Source of the DNA: CAZSRL01 sp964609615
GTDB taxonomy: Bacteria > Bacillota_I > Bacilli_A > RF39 > UBA660
Assembly: GCA_964609615.1 (NCBI GenBank)
Contig: CAZSRL010000002.1
Span: 28,237-92,236 of the forward strand
Reading direction: 5' to 3'
Length of the DNA stretch: 64,000 nt
In this document: in pieces, positions 35,610 to 46,519 of the stretch
How the letters are laid out: every line of letters begins with the position of its first letter
Position numbering within the stretch: position 1 is the first letter of the stretch
Translations under genes and position numbers: made by a program
Notes under the pieces: generated by a model
Databases searched by the model: none
The model's input: only the letters and a program-made list of their open reading frames with translations
What the model was told of the DNA's origin: nothing

Positions 35610-36425
35610 TTACACCTCACTAAACCTTTTAATCAAATTGTCTATAAACAAGTTTATATTTACATTATAATACAATTTTTTATTTTCTTCATTTAATATT
35701 AGTATTTTTTTTATTATTTTTTTTGAATTGTTGTTTTTTGCAACATTTTCTAATGTAGTTTCCAAATCAAATAAATACTCAATTTTTTTATTATTTAAAA
35801 TACTTATACAATCTTTATAAAAATAATTCATTATTTCAAATACTTGAAAAACATCTTCTCTTTTCATTTTTTTAAGCAATTGATAAATTTTTCCTTGAGA
35901 TATTATTATTTCATTCTCAATAATATTTATAATGATTAAAGTAATATCGATCAATTCTTGATCATACATATCTTTTAAAGGTAATACTTGATCATTAAGT
36001 TTTATCAAAATACATCTGGATTTAATTGTAGAAATTACTTTTTCTATATTACTAGTTATTAAAAAAGCATATATAAATTCTTCTGGTTCTTCTAACGTTT
36101 TTAATAAGCAGTTAGCAGCAGAAGTATTTAATTTTTCTGCGCAAGTTATTATATATACTACATTATCATTTATTTGTGATTTTAAAGATATTTCTTTTTG
36201 CAAATCAATAATTTGTTCCTTTGTAATCATTGATTTTTCCAATGTAATTAAATGGACATCAGGATTATCTGTTAATGGTCTTTTTTCTTTCATTAAAAAA
36301 CTATTTATTACATTTTCCAAATCATTTTTAATTGCAGGAAAATCAACATCATAAATTAAATATGCATGTCCAAATTTGTTTGTTTTGTTTATTTCGTTAA
36401 ACATTTTTTTTAAACTTGTCTTCAT
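35610..36425 (-). CDS. holB: DNA polymerase III delta-prime subunit HolB
   Basis: The delta-prime subunit helps the clamp loader place the beta clamp on DNA. The 271-residue protein has the N-terminal AAA+ fold with FGHAYLIYD near residue 18, DNPDVHLI, a helical NTSAANCLLKTLEEPEE (about 104-120), and STIKSRCILIKL (SRC motif). As in other delta-prime subunits, there is no proper Walker A. It lies between bofA and ricT; tmk, usually upstream, is missing here. Confidence 0.93.
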   Translation of the reverse strand: MKTSLKKMFNEINKTNKFGHAYLIYDVDFPAIKNDLENVINSFLMKEKRPLTDNPDVHLITLEKSMITKEQIIDLQKEISLKSQINDNVVYIITCAEKLNTSAANCLLKTLEEPEEFIYAFLITSNIEKVISTIKSRCILIKLNDQVLPLKDMYDQELIDITLIIINIIENEIIISQGKIYQLLKKMKREDVFQVFEIMNYFYKDCISILNNKKIEYLFDLETTLENVAKNNNSKKIIKKILILNEENKKLYYNVNINLFIDNLIKRFSEV

Positions 36426-36433
36426 TTTTCCTC

Positions 36434-36619
36434 CTACAATATGACTGTTTTTAAAAATAAAAATCCAAATATTGATGGTATTCCTAAAATACTAACAATA
36501 ATAATTGTATATATATTTATTGGTATTATTATACCAAAGTTATTTATAATTATATTAATTGAATATAACATAAATAATGCCAAAACAATCTTTTTTATTA
36601 ACATCATTATTATCTTCAT
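36434..36619 (-). CDS. bofA: Pro-sigma-K processing inhibitor BofA family protein
   Basis: A 61-residue membrane protein with two hydrophobic helices. BofA holds the SpoIVFB protease inactive in the outer forespore membrane in B. subtilis. The second half, NNFGIIIPINIYTIIIVSIL followed by GIPSIFGF, matches the BofA signature. It lies beside recR and ebfC, where bofA sits in B. subtilis. An opposite-strand open frame over the same bases is an artefact of AT richness. Confidence 0.85.
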   Translation of the reverse strand: MKIIMMLIKKIVLALFMLYSINIIINNFGIIIPINIYTIIIVSILGIPSIFGFLFLKTVIL

Positions 36620-36657
36620 ATTATCCCTCTTTAAATAATATAAAAATAAATTTCTTT

Positions 36658-37254
36658 TTATGATATTTCTTTTCTATCTCCAAGCGCTTTTTCTATAATA
36701 AGAGGATCCAAATATTCAATATCAGTTCCAAGCGGTATTCCATAAGATAGTCTTGATATTTTTATTTTTTTTCCTTCTAAAAGTTTTTTAATGTATAAAG
36801 ATGTAGTTTCTCCATTAATATTAGGATTTAGCGCAATAATGATTTCATCTACATTTTTATCTACTCTGCGTAATAATCCCTTAATATCTATATCTTCAGG
36901 ATTAATTCCATCTATTGGAGAAATTAATCCATTTAAAACATGATATTTTCCATTATAATTTCCCATTTTTTCAAACAAGAAAACGTTTTTTGGTTCTTCA
37001 ACAACACATAACACTTTTGAATCTCTACTATTGTTTTCGCAAATAGAGCAAATATTATTTTCAGTAAGATGATTACATATTTCACATTTTTTTACTTTTT
37101 TCTTACAATTTACTAAGTTTTTTGCGAAATCTTTAACTTCATCATTATCCATTTCTAAAACCGAGTATAAAAAACGCTCAGCGCTTTTTTCACCTATTCC
37201 AGGTAGTTTCCTAAAGCTTTCTAAAAGTAAAGAAAAACTTTCTGGATATTTCAT
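36658..37254 (-). CDS. recR: Recombination protein RecR
   Basis: RecR works with RecO (and RecF) to load RecA on gapped DNA. The 198-residue protein has the helix-hairpin-helix start FRKLPGIGEKSAERF (15-29), a C4 zinc motif (CEICN, then CSICEN, about 57-74), the Toprim segment VLCVVEEPKNV and the late YGIPLGTDIEYLD. Its stop overlaps the start region of ebfC's end in the dnaX-ebfC-recR order typical of Bacilli. Confidence 0.97.
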   Translation of the reverse strand: MKYPESFSLLLESFRKLPGIGEKSAERFLYSVLEMDNDEVKDFAKNLVNCKKKVKKCEICNHLTENNICSICENNSRDSKVLCVVEEPKNVFLFEKMGNYNGKYHVLNGLISPIDGINPEDIDIKGLLRRVDKNVDEIIIALNPNINGETTSLYIKKLLEGKKIKISRLSYGIPLGTDIEYLDPLIIEKALGDRKEIS

Positions 37255-37544
37255 TACATTAATCCTCCCATTGCGTTTGAATACTTTCCTAGCTTATTTT
37301 CCTTTTCTTTTTCGATTTTTCTCATAACTCCATTAACTGCAGCTAAAATCATATCTTCTAATATTTCCTTATCGCTTAAACTTTCTTCTTCTATATCAAC
37401 CTTTGTTATTTCTTTTTTTCCATTTGCTTCAACTTTTACTGCTCCAACAGTTTCTTCAAACATCATTGCTTCCAACTCATTTGTAGATTTTTGTATGTCT
37501 TGTTGCATTTTTTTTGCTTGTGCCATTAAACTTTGCATATTCAT
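37254..37544 (-). CDS. ebfC: Nucleoid-associated protein EbfC/YaaK
   Basis: A 96-residue YbaB/EbfC-family DNA-binding protein. It has the start MQSLMAQAKKMQQDIQKS, the strand EETVGAVKVEANGKKEITKVDI, and a helical end. The end keeps the family's GGLM. It stands between dnaX and recR, as in most bacteria. Confidence 0.94.
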   Translation of the reverse strand: MNMQSLMAQAKKMQQDIQKSTNELEAMMFEETVGAVKVEANGKKEITKVDIEEESLSDKEILEDMILAAVNGVMRKIEKEKENKLGKYSNAMGGLM

Positions 37545-37560
37545 AATTTTCTCTCCTTTA

Positions 37561-37600
37561 TTTTTTTTTATTTTTTCTTTATTTTTTCTTTATTTTTTCT
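37561..37600. repeat. 11-bp tandem repeat at the dnaX stop codon
   Basis: About three tandem copies of AAAAAATAAAG (minus strand) cover the last codons and stop of dnaX and the gap before ebfC. Since 11 is not a multiple of three, changes in copy number inside the frame would alter the DnaX C-terminus slightly. Confidence 0.6.
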
Positions 37601-39210
37601 GTTCCGAATAAACTCATTGCTTTTTTTTCTAACTCTGTATAATTATCATTATCTTTTGTTTTTTTTGATAATAATAACTCTTCATCTATTATTTCATATT
37701 TAATTTTGTTTTTTCTTTTTTCTAAATATTGTTTTTTTTGATTTACCCATTCATTTGTCTTCAAACATGCTACTTTATACCTAGCTTTGTATACTTTCTT
37801 TATTAATTCTTCTATTAATTCAATATTGTTTTTAAAAATTATTTCAGATGATTTATTTTTCAATTCATAAATAACATATTTATCTGATGCTATTATTGGT
37901 TTTGCATTTAGCAACATATTTGATATGTTATTATAATTTTTATTCGAAATGTAATTAATTATATTTTTGTGTAATTCTTTTATTTCTTCTAATTTGCTTT
38001 TATTAGCATCAACTAAAGCATTATTCACCCTTATATCCATCAAATTATCTAAAAATTGTTTTTCTTCTTTGCTTTGATTTATACTACTGATATTATTATT
38101 CTCTAAATCATTATCTTTTTGATTTATTTTATTATCTATTTGAATGATTACAGGTGCATTTTCTTCTTTTTCTTTTACTTTCAATAATTCCATCGTCTCT
38201 AATATGGTAATTTCAAATAATATTTTTTGATTTAGTGAAGTTTTTAATTCATTGATAAGAGTTAATATTTTTCTTATAAATAAAATATCAGTGTTGCTAT
38301 TTGTTTTAGTTGTGTCATTTAATTTTTTTTCTAAAAGACTAATTCTTAAATTTTCCAAAACATTCTCACAAAATATTTTATAGTTTTTTCCTGTTTTAGA
38401 TAATTTGTCTATATAATCTAAAACATCTTTTACATTATTAATTTTTATATTATCAATAAAAGTTTTTACTTCTTCTTTTGGTACCATACCAATAATATCA
38501 TATATGTTACTAGAATTAATTCTTTCCAAATTATCAGAATAAGCCTGATCAAGCATATTTATTGCATCTCTTAATCCTCCATCAGATAATTCAGATATTA
38601 ACATCAATGCTTCATCATCTATTTTTATTTTTTCTTTTTTTACTATATATTTTAATCTGTTATATATTTCTTCATTAGTTATTTTTTTAAATTCAAATTT
38701 TTGACACCTTGATATTATAGTAAGTGGTATTTTTTGTTTTTCAGTTGTTGCAAGAATAAAAATGACGTGATTTGGAGGTTCTTCTAATGTTTTTAATAAC
38801 GCGTTAAAAGCTCCAGTTGATAACATATGTACTTCGTCAATTATATATACTTTATATTTGCCAATATTAGGCAATAGTTTTGCATTGTTTCTTATTTCTC
38901 TTATTTCTTCTACACCGTTATTACTTGCTGCATCAATTTCTATAATATCAATTTCATTTTCCTTTGTTTTTTTACAAATATCGCATTTCCCACATTTTTC
39001 GCCATTATTAGGGTTAATACAATTTACAGTTTTAGCCAAAATTTTTGCAACTGAAGTTTTGCCGGTTCCTCTTGTGCCACTAAACAAATATGCATGTCCT
39101 ATTTTATTGGATATAATAGAATTTTTTAGTATAGTAACAATATGATCTTGTCCAACAACATTTTCAAAGTCTATTGGTCTGTATTTTCTATATAAAACTT
39201 TATAATCCAT
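37579..39210 (-). CDS. dnaX: DNA polymerase III subunit gamma/tau DnaX
   Basis: The clamp-loader ATPase. The 543-residue protein has YRKYRPIDFENVVGQ (7-21), Walker A SGTRGTGKTS (44-53), a zinc motif with CGKCDICKK, Walker B YIIDEVHMLS, and the sensor STRC-like SRCQKFEF. The collar domain follows (about 230-355), then an Asn/Lys-rich tail. It ends in an 11-bp tandem repeat. tadA is 47 bp upstream; the SRP RNA that lies between tadA and dnaX in B. subtilis is instead upstream of tadA here. Confidence 0.96.
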   Translation of the reverse strand: MDYKVLYRKYRPIDFENVVGQDHIVTILKNSIISNKIGHAYLFSGTRGTGKTSVAKILAKTVNCINPNNGEKCGKCDICKKTKENEIDIIEIDAASNNGVEEIREIRNNAKLLPNIGKYKVYIIDEVHMLSTGAFNALLKTLEEPPNHVIFILATTEKQKIPLTIISRCQKFEFKKITNEEIYNRLKYIVKKEKIKIDDEALMLISELSDGGLRDAINMLDQAYSDNLERINSSNIYDIIGMVPKEEVKTFIDNIKINNVKDVLDYIDKLSKTGKNYKIFCENVLENLRISLLEKKLNDTTKTNSNTDILFIRKILTLINELKTSLNQKILFEITILETMELLKVKEKEENAPVIIQIDNKINQKDNDLENNNISSINQSKEEKQFLDNLMDIRVNNALVDANKSKLEEIKELHKNIINYISNKNYNNISNMLLNAKPIIASDKYVIYELKNKSSEIIFKNNIELIEELIKKVYKARYKVACLKTNEWVNQKKQYLEKRKNKIKYEIIDEELLLSKKTKDNDNYTELEKKAMSLFGTEKIKKK

Positions 39211-39257
39211 TAAAACCTCCTTTGTTTACATAAATATTATACCATATATTTACGTAT

Positions 39258-39662
39258 TTAACTTCTAATATTTTCAAATACTTTAATTATATTTTCTTTA
39301 TAACTTAAACAATAATTTGATGGTTTTTTTTCGTATATGGTGTCTTTATTCACTATTTTATCATTTTCTAAATAATAGTAAACCTTTTTTATTCTGCTTT
39401 CTTCTATCACACCTTTACACATTTCACAAGGTCTTACAATGGAATATAGTTCACACTCATCTAATCTCCAATCTTTAAGTTTCTTGTTTGCTATTTGCAA
39501 CGCTATTATTTCTGCATGATCACAAATCTTTTTGCTTTTGTTTCTTTTATTATAAGCTTTCGAAACAATTTTTCCATTACACGTAACAATAGCAGCTACA
39601 GGAATTTCATTTTGTTTATATGCTTTATTTGATAATTTCATAAGTTCTTTTTCAATATTCAT
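39258..39662 (-). CDS. tadA: tRNA-specific adenosine deaminase TadA
   Basis: TadA deaminates A34 of tRNA-Arg(ACG) to inosine. The 134-residue protein has the zinc/catalytic motif HAEIIAL (about 48-54) and the PCEMCKG zinc motif (about 78-84), and the start NEIPVAAIV. It is about 20 residues shorter than E. coli TadA. It is close behind the SRP RNA: the T-run ending that RNA overlaps its ribosome binding site (AGGAG). Confidence 0.9.
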   Translation of the reverse strand: MNIEKELMKLSNKAYKQNEIPVAAIVTCNGKIVSKAYNKRNKSKKICDHAEIIALQIANKKLKDWRLDECELYSIVRPCEMCKGVIEESRIKKVYYYLENDKIVNKDTIYEKKPSNYCLSYKENIIKVFENIRS

Positions 39663-39681
39663 ATTTTTCTCCTAAAAAAAT

Positions 39682-39754
39682 GATGCACACATATATTGAG
39701 TGTTATAGCTGCTATCTTCCGATTCTGACTAGTTTCCACTATATATGTTGCATC
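39682..39754 (-). ncRNA. ffs: Signal recognition particle RNA (short 4.5S type)
   Basis: The minus strand gives a 73-nt RNA whose ends pair (GATGCA with TGCATC, then ACATATAT with ATATATGT). The apical part reads AGTCAGAATCGGAAGATAGC and AGC, which matches the Ffh-binding core GGTCAGG..CGGAAGGAAGCAGC of SRP RNA, including GGAAACTAGTCAG. A run of seven Ts (39680-39674) ends it. A 17-bp-spaced promoter stands just upstream. It lacks the Alu domain of the long Bacillus scRNA, as do E. coli and mycoplasma SRP RNAs. It lies upstream of tadA, close to its position in Bacilli. Confidence 0.88.
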
Positions 39755-39760
39755 TATTTA

Positions 39761-39789
39761 ATTATATTATTTTTTTAAAAATTTATCAA
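39761..39789 (-). promoter_or_regulatory. Promoter of the SRP RNA gene
   Basis: The minus strand has TTGATA (39789-39784), a 17-bp spacer and a perfect TATAAT (39766-39761). Initiation would fall near 39754, the predicted 5' end of the SRP RNA. A Noc site begins 16 bp upstream of the -35 box. Confidence 0.8.
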
Positions 39790-39804
39790 CTTATATTTAT
39801 AATT

Positions 39805-39818
39805 ATTTCCCGGGAAAT
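39805..39818. other. Noc binding site (NBS) near the SRP RNA promoter
   Basis: A perfect ATTTCCCGGGAAAT within a 22-bp perfect palindrome. It lies 16 bp upstream of the SRP RNA -35 box and 16 bp from the first parS. Confidence 0.88.
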
Positions 39819-39834
39819 AATTTTGTATTTTTAA

Positions 39835-39850
39835 TGTTCCACGTGGAACA
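39835..39850. other. parS: parS site 1
   Basis: A perfect palindrome TGTTCCACGTGGAACA, the centromere sequence bound by ParB, flanked by AA and TT. Confidence 0.93.
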
Positions 39851-39949
39851 TTGTTACGCTGCATTTTGATATATAATCAACAAATGTTTTTAAACTTAAT
39901 ATTAATATTTGAAATTTTGAAATTGTACTTTTTTTATTTAATTTTTGAA

Positions 39950-39965
39950 TGTTCCACGTGGAACA
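39950..39965. other. parS: parS site 2
   Basis: A perfect TGTTCCACGTGGAACA inside a 26-bp perfect palindrome (39945-39970). Confidence 0.93.
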
Positions 39966-40087
39966 TTCAAGTTTTTTTGTTGTTTTAAAATAAAAAAATT
40001 ATTATGTAAAACAAAAAAGGTTTTTTATATTTTGACATTTCATATATTTATAAATTATTTACCAGAAAATAAGTTTAAAATAATAAA

Positions 40088-40103
40088 TGTTCCACGTGGA
40101 ACA
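40088..40103. other. parS: parS site 3
   Basis: A perfect TGTTCCACGTGGAACA inside a 32-bp perfect palindrome (40080-40111). Confidence 0.93.
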
Positions 40104-40193
40104 TTTATTATATGTATCTAAGCAATAATATAAGTTTATAAGTTTTAAAAAAAATTATGATTAGAAAATATGTAACTTGTTAACGGTTTTCAA

Positions 40194-40209
40194 TGTTCCA
40201 CGTGGAACA
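40194..40209. other. parS: parS site 4
   Basis: A perfect TGTTCCACGTGGAACA; symmetry stops soon outside the core. Confidence 0.93.
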
Positions 40210-40321
40210 TCGGATTATAATAAACATATAATATATTGATTATTTACCTAAATAACGCGTGTTAGACTTTATAAAGATATATATTGTATTAATTAAAGTG
40301 TGCTATTGTTAATATAAAATT

Positions 40322-40335
40322 ATTTCCCGGGAAAT
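40322..40335. other. Noc binding site (NBS) inside a 40-bp perfect palindrome
   Basis: A perfect ATTTCCCGGGAAAT centred in a 40-bp perfect inverted repeat (40309-40348), much longer than the recognised core. It ends 18 bp from parS site 5. Confidence 0.88.
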
Positions 40336-40353
40336 AATTTTATATTAAAAAAA

Positions 40354-40369
40354 TGTTCCACGTGGAACA
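40354..40369. other. parS: parS site 5, also a terminator-like hairpin after gyrA
   Basis: A perfect TGTTCCACGTGGAACA inside a 26-bp palindrome (40349-40374). Read from gyrA (minus strand), it forms a strong hairpin followed by seven Ts (40353-40347), so it could also terminate gyrA transcription. Confidence 0.9.
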
Positions 40370-40388
40370 TTTTTAAAATTTATAGTTC

Positions 40389-42836
40389 TTAAATATCATT
40401 TTCCATTTCTTCTTCTTTTTCTACAACAGAAATCGATGATACTTTTGTATTTGATTTTAAATTAATTAACTTAACTCCCTGAGTCACACGCCCCATTGAA
40501 GAAACAGATTCCATAGAAATTCTAATTATCATTCCATTGTCTGTGATGATCATTAAATCCATATCATCTGATACAGACTTAAATCCTTTTATTTTCCCGT
40601 TTTTTTCAGTTACTTGTAACGCTTTAACACCTTTGCTACCTCTTTTAGTTTCCCTATATTCTGTAACATCAGTTTTTTTACCGTAACCATTTTCTGTAAT
40701 AACTAGAATTTTTCTATTTGTATCGCTTACCTCTACTCCTATACATATATCATCTGTTAAGTTTATTCCTCTAACTCCTGTAGCGTTTCTTCCCATTGTT
40801 CTTACTTCGCTTTCGCTAAACCTTGCCATTCTTCCGTTTGTAGAACACAATAATATTTGATCATTTTCTTTTACTTTCTTTACTGAAATCAATTCATCAT
40901 TTTCTTTTAAAGTTATTGCTATTTTACCGCTTTGTCTTATTCTATCAAAATCATCTAAGCTTGTCTTTTTAACAACGCCATTCTTTGTAGCAAATATTAA
41001 ATATTTACAATCATTTTCCCTTTCAACTGTTAAAATTGTATTTATTTTTTCGTCTTTCTCTATTTGCAATAAATTAACAATTGGCAAACCTTTTGCTGTT
41101 CTTGAAAATTCTGGTATTTCATAACCTTTTAATCTATATACTTTTCCTTTATTTGAGAAAAACAATATATAATCATGTGTTGTTAATGAAATTAATTGTT
41201 TAACAAAGTCTTCTTCGTTTGTCGTTATTCCTTTGATTCCAATACCGCCTCTATGTTGAGTTTTATAAGTATCCGATGTAATTCTTTTAATATAATTTTT
41301 ATTTGTAATAGTAATTACAATTTCTTCTTCAGGAATTAGTGATTCATCTTCTATATTTTCAATACTTGTTAAATCTATTTTAGTTCTTCTTTCATCACCA
41401 TATTTTTCTTTAATTTCATTTAATTCCTGTATAATTATTTCTTCCACTTTTTTATCAGAAGATAATATTTCGTTCAGTTTATTAATTAATTGAAGTATTT
41501 CTTTTGCTTCTTCATCTATTTTTTCTCTTTCTAAACCTGTTAATCTTCTTAATTTCATTTCCAAAATCGCTTCAGTTTGTAATTCAGTAAAATCAAACTT
41601 TTGAATTAGTTTTTCTTTAGCTTCTAAATCTTTTTTTGCTTCCTTTATTATTTTAATTACTTCATCTATATTGTCTAAAGCTTTTATATAACCATCTAAT
41701 ATGTGTTTTCTTTTCACAGCTTTATCTAGGTCAAATTTACTTCTTCTAATGATTATTTCTTTTTGAAAGTTAATATAGTGTTCAATTATTTCTTTTAAAC
41801 CTAAAGTTTTTGGTTGACCATCAACTAAAGCCAACATATTTATACCAAACGATGATTGAAGCGCAGTATGTTTAAATAAATTATTAAGTATAACATTTGC
41901 ATTTGCGTCTCTTCTTATTTCAATTAATATTCTAATTCCTGTTTTAAGGTTAGTTTCATCAACTAAGTTTGTTATTCCATCAATAACTTTATCTCTAACT
42001 AATTCAGCAATTTTTTTTATTAAAACCGCTTTATTTACTTGATAAGGCAATTCTGTTACAACGATTGTATGTTTTCCATTTGATGATTCTTCTATATTAG
42101 CGTTTGCTCTTAGTTGAATTATTCCTTTTCCTGTTTCATATGCTTTTCTAATTCCTGAATTTCCTAGAATTAAAGCTCCTGTTGGAAAATCAGGTGCTTT
42201 TATATATTCCATTAATCCTTCAGTTGTTATTTCATGATCATTAATATATGCTACGCAACCATCTATTACTTCTCCCAAATTATGAGGAGGAATATTTGTT
42301 GCCATTCCAACTGCTATTCCTGATGTTCCATTAACTAAAATATTTGGAAATCTTGAAGGTAATACTTCCGGTTCCGTTTCTTCTCCATCAAAATTGGGAA
42401 TAAAATTCACTGTATCTTTATTTAAATCTTTTACCATTTCAGTAGATATTTTGCTCATTCTTGCTTCTGTATAACGTGAAGCAGCGGCACCATCTCCATC
42501 TATTGAGCCGAAATTTCCGTGTCCTTCTACAAGTGTATACCTATAATTAAAATCTTGTGCCATTCTTACCATAGCATCATATATAGAAGAATCTCCATGA
42601 GGGTGATATTTACCCATTACCTCTCCTACAATTCTTGCAGATTTTTTAAATTGACTACTAGGGGTTATTCCTAGCGAATTCATACCATAAATTATTCTTC
42701 TATGAATTGGTTTAAGACCATCTCTAACATCAGGTAAAGCTCTCGCCACAATAACACTCATTGAATAATCTATAAAAGATGTTTTCATTTCATTATAAAT
42801 ATCTATATTAGTTATTTTATCATTTTCTTCATTCAT
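40389..42836 (-). CDS. gyrA: DNA gyrase subunit A
   Basis: GyrA breaks and rejoins DNA in negative supercoiling. The 815-residue protein has the quinolone-region start [22 protein letters not shown] segment (here [18 protein letters not shown]), [22 protein letters not shown], and the catalytic Tyr in [10 protein letters not shown] (about residue 120). The C-terminal beta-pinwheel has the GyrA-box-like [10 protein letters not shown], which indicates gyrase and not topoisomerase IV. The order dnaA-dnaN-(comK)-recF-gyrB-gyrA is that of Bacilli. A parS-containing hairpin follows the stop. Confidence 0.97.
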   Translation of the reverse strand: MNEENDKITNIDIYNEMKTSFIDYSMSVIVARALPDVRDGLKPIHRRIIYGMNSLGITPSSQFKKSARIVGEVMGKYHPHGDSSIYDAMVRMAQDFNYRYTLVEGHGNFGSIDGDGAAASRYTEARMSKISTEMVKDLNKDTVNFIPNFDGEETEPEVLPSRFPNILVNGTSGIAVGMATNIPPHNLGEVIDGCVAYINDHEITTEGLMEYIKAPDFPTGALILGNSGIRKAYETGKGIIQLRANANIEESSNGKHTIVVTELPYQVNKAVLIKKIAELVRDKVIDGITNLVDETNLKTGIRILIEIRRDANANVILNNLFKHTALQSSFGINMLALVDGQPKTLGLKEIIEHYINFQKEIIIRRSKFDLDKAVKRKHILDGYIKALDNIDEVIKIIKEAKKDLEAKEKLIQKFDFTELQTEAILEMKLRRLTGLEREKIDEEAKEILQLINKLNEILSSDKKVEEIIIQELNEIKEKYGDERRTKIDLTSIENIEDESLIPEEEIVITITNKNYIKRITSDTYKTQHRGGIGIKGITTNEEDFVKQLISLTTHDYILFFSNKGKVYRLKGYEIPEFSRTAKGLPIVNLLQIEKDEKINTILTVERENDCKYLIFATKNGVVKKTSLDDFDRIRQSGKIAITLKENDELISVKKVKENDQILLCSTNGRMARFSESEVRTMGRNATGVRGINLTDDICIGVEVSDTNRKILVITENGYGKKTDVTEYRETKRGSKGVKALQVTEKNGKIKGFKSVSDDMDLMIITDNGMIIRISMESVSSMGRVTQGVKLINLKSNTKVSSISVVEKEEEMENDI

Positions 42837-42848
42837 TCTAACACCTCC

Positions 42849-45835
<2,987 letters not shown>

Positions 45836-45870
45836 TTTATAACCTCTTAAACCCCATCTAACGAAAATTA

Positions 45871-45898
45871 TAGGTATATTAGTACCCCTATATACCTA
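45871..45898. promoter_or_regulatory. Stem-loop between comK and recF
   Basis: TAGGTATAT (45871-45879) and ATATACCTA (45890-45898) form a perfect 9-bp inverted repeat with a 10-base loop containing GGGGTAC (minus strand). No proper T-run follows toward recF. It might be a partial terminator for comK, an RNA processing site or an operator. I cannot decide. Confidence 0.4.
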
Positions 45899-45924
45899 AT
45901 ATCATTATAACACAAATATCATAT

Positions 45925-46386
45925 TTATTCTACGTTTTTTTCTTTTTTTCTTGAACGTATAACTGATTCTAATCTTGATGCTCTCAATATTTGATTATTA
46001 ATGGATCCTATAGAGACTTTTACAATTATTTCTTTACCATTTTTAAATTTTATTACAGTATTTCTTCCGTCTTGAGTTGCTTTATATGTTAAAATATTAT
46101 TTAATGATATCCAATTACATTCTTTTAATCTTGGAGATGTAGTTGGAAAAAATATAATATTATTTGTTTCTTCTATAATTATTGGTGATTTGTGTGTTAC
46201 TCCAATTAAGTTTTTTGTACCGCTATGTCTACCTAGATATGAACTTCCAAAATATTCACAGCTATGTTCAATTACAGAAAAAGTACTTTTTGATAAAGTA
46301 TATTCATTTAAATTTTCCACAACTTGAGTTTTTTCCGTGGGTGATGCAATTAATGCAAGAGTATCTCTATTTATCTCATATTCCAT
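45925..46386 (-). CDS. comK: Competence transcription factor ComK (short form)
   Basis: ComK is the master activator of DNA-uptake genes in B. subtilis. The 153-residue protein is clearly related: YEINRDTLALIAS at the start, HSCEYFGSSYLGRHSGTKNL (41-60), IGVTHKSPIII (61-71), FFPTTSPRLKECNWIS (79-94) and FKNGKEI. It ends at a basic tail, about 40 residues before the end of B. subtilis ComK, so it lacks the region with the MecA-recognised FMLYPK motif. It has a strong GAGAGGAGG ribosome binding site. Its place between dnaN and recF is unusual. Confidence 0.9.
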   Translation of the reverse strand: MEYEINRDTLALIASPTEKTQVVENLNEYTLSKSTFSVIEHSCEYFGSSYLGRHSGTKNLIGVTHKSPIIIEETNNIIFFPTTSPRLKECNWISLNNILTYKATQDGRNTVIKFKNGKEIIVKVSIGSINNQILRASRLESVIRSRKKEKNVE

Positions 46387-46439
46387 ATTATTCCTCCTCT
46401 CAAATAAATTAATAATTTAAAAATTATTGAGGCTTATAA

Positions 46440-46480
46440 TAACACAACAATATATCGCAATTTGTCGAAAAATGTCGAAT
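46440..46480 (-). promoter_or_regulatory. Candidate comK promoter with two TTCGACA direct repeats
   Basis: On the minus strand two copies of TTCGACA (46479-46473 and 46469-46463) are spaced 10 bp, one helical turn. They are followed by a weak promoter (TTGCGA, about 16 bp, TATAAG). They could be an operator of comK. The promoter match is poor, so confidence is low. Confidence 0.35.
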
Positions 46481-46485
46481 AAATA

Positions 46486-46519
46486 AAAAAAATAAAATTT
46501 TTATAATTTTATTTTTTAA
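46486..46519 (-). terminator. Intrinsic terminator after dnaN
   Basis: An A/T-only stem (AATAAAATT against AATTTTATT) overlaps the dnaN stop and is followed by Ts on the minus strand. It is weak because it has no G/C, so read-through into comK is possible. Confidence 0.45.

Larger units (their letters stand above)
39755..40388. other. Gene-free parS/Noc-site array between the SRP RNA and gyrA
   Basis: This 634-bp segment has no plausible gene. It holds five perfect parS palindromes (starts at 39835, 39950, 40088, 40194 and 40354) and two perfect Noc sites (39805 and 40322), plus the SRP RNA promoter at its edge. Distances between successive parS starts are 115, 138, 106 and 160 bp. The filler is very AT-rich with no other repeats. 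It looks like a compact centromere about 9 kb from the origin. In B. subtilis, by contrast, parS sites are scattered. Confidence 0.88.

Noticed and set aside
36441..36638. Plus-strand 65-residue hydrophobic frame over bofA
   Set aside because: The minus-strand frame has the BofA signature and the right gene neighbourhood; the plus-strand frame is its shadow.
37579..39210. Programmed frameshift in dnaX producing a short gamma subunit
   Set aside because: A-runs are everywhere in this gene; I could not single out a slippery site with a stem-loop and nearby upstream Shine-Dalgarno sequence.
39835..40369. Regularly spaced identical repeats resembling a small CRISPR array
   Set aside because: The repeats are perfect 16-bp parS palindromes, the gaps are 90-144 bp and uneven, and no cas genes are present.
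45880..45900. Copper-type (CsoR-like) operator upstream of recF
   Set aside because: The loop has a GGGGTA-like segment but the arms do not match, and no metal-resistance gene is nearby.
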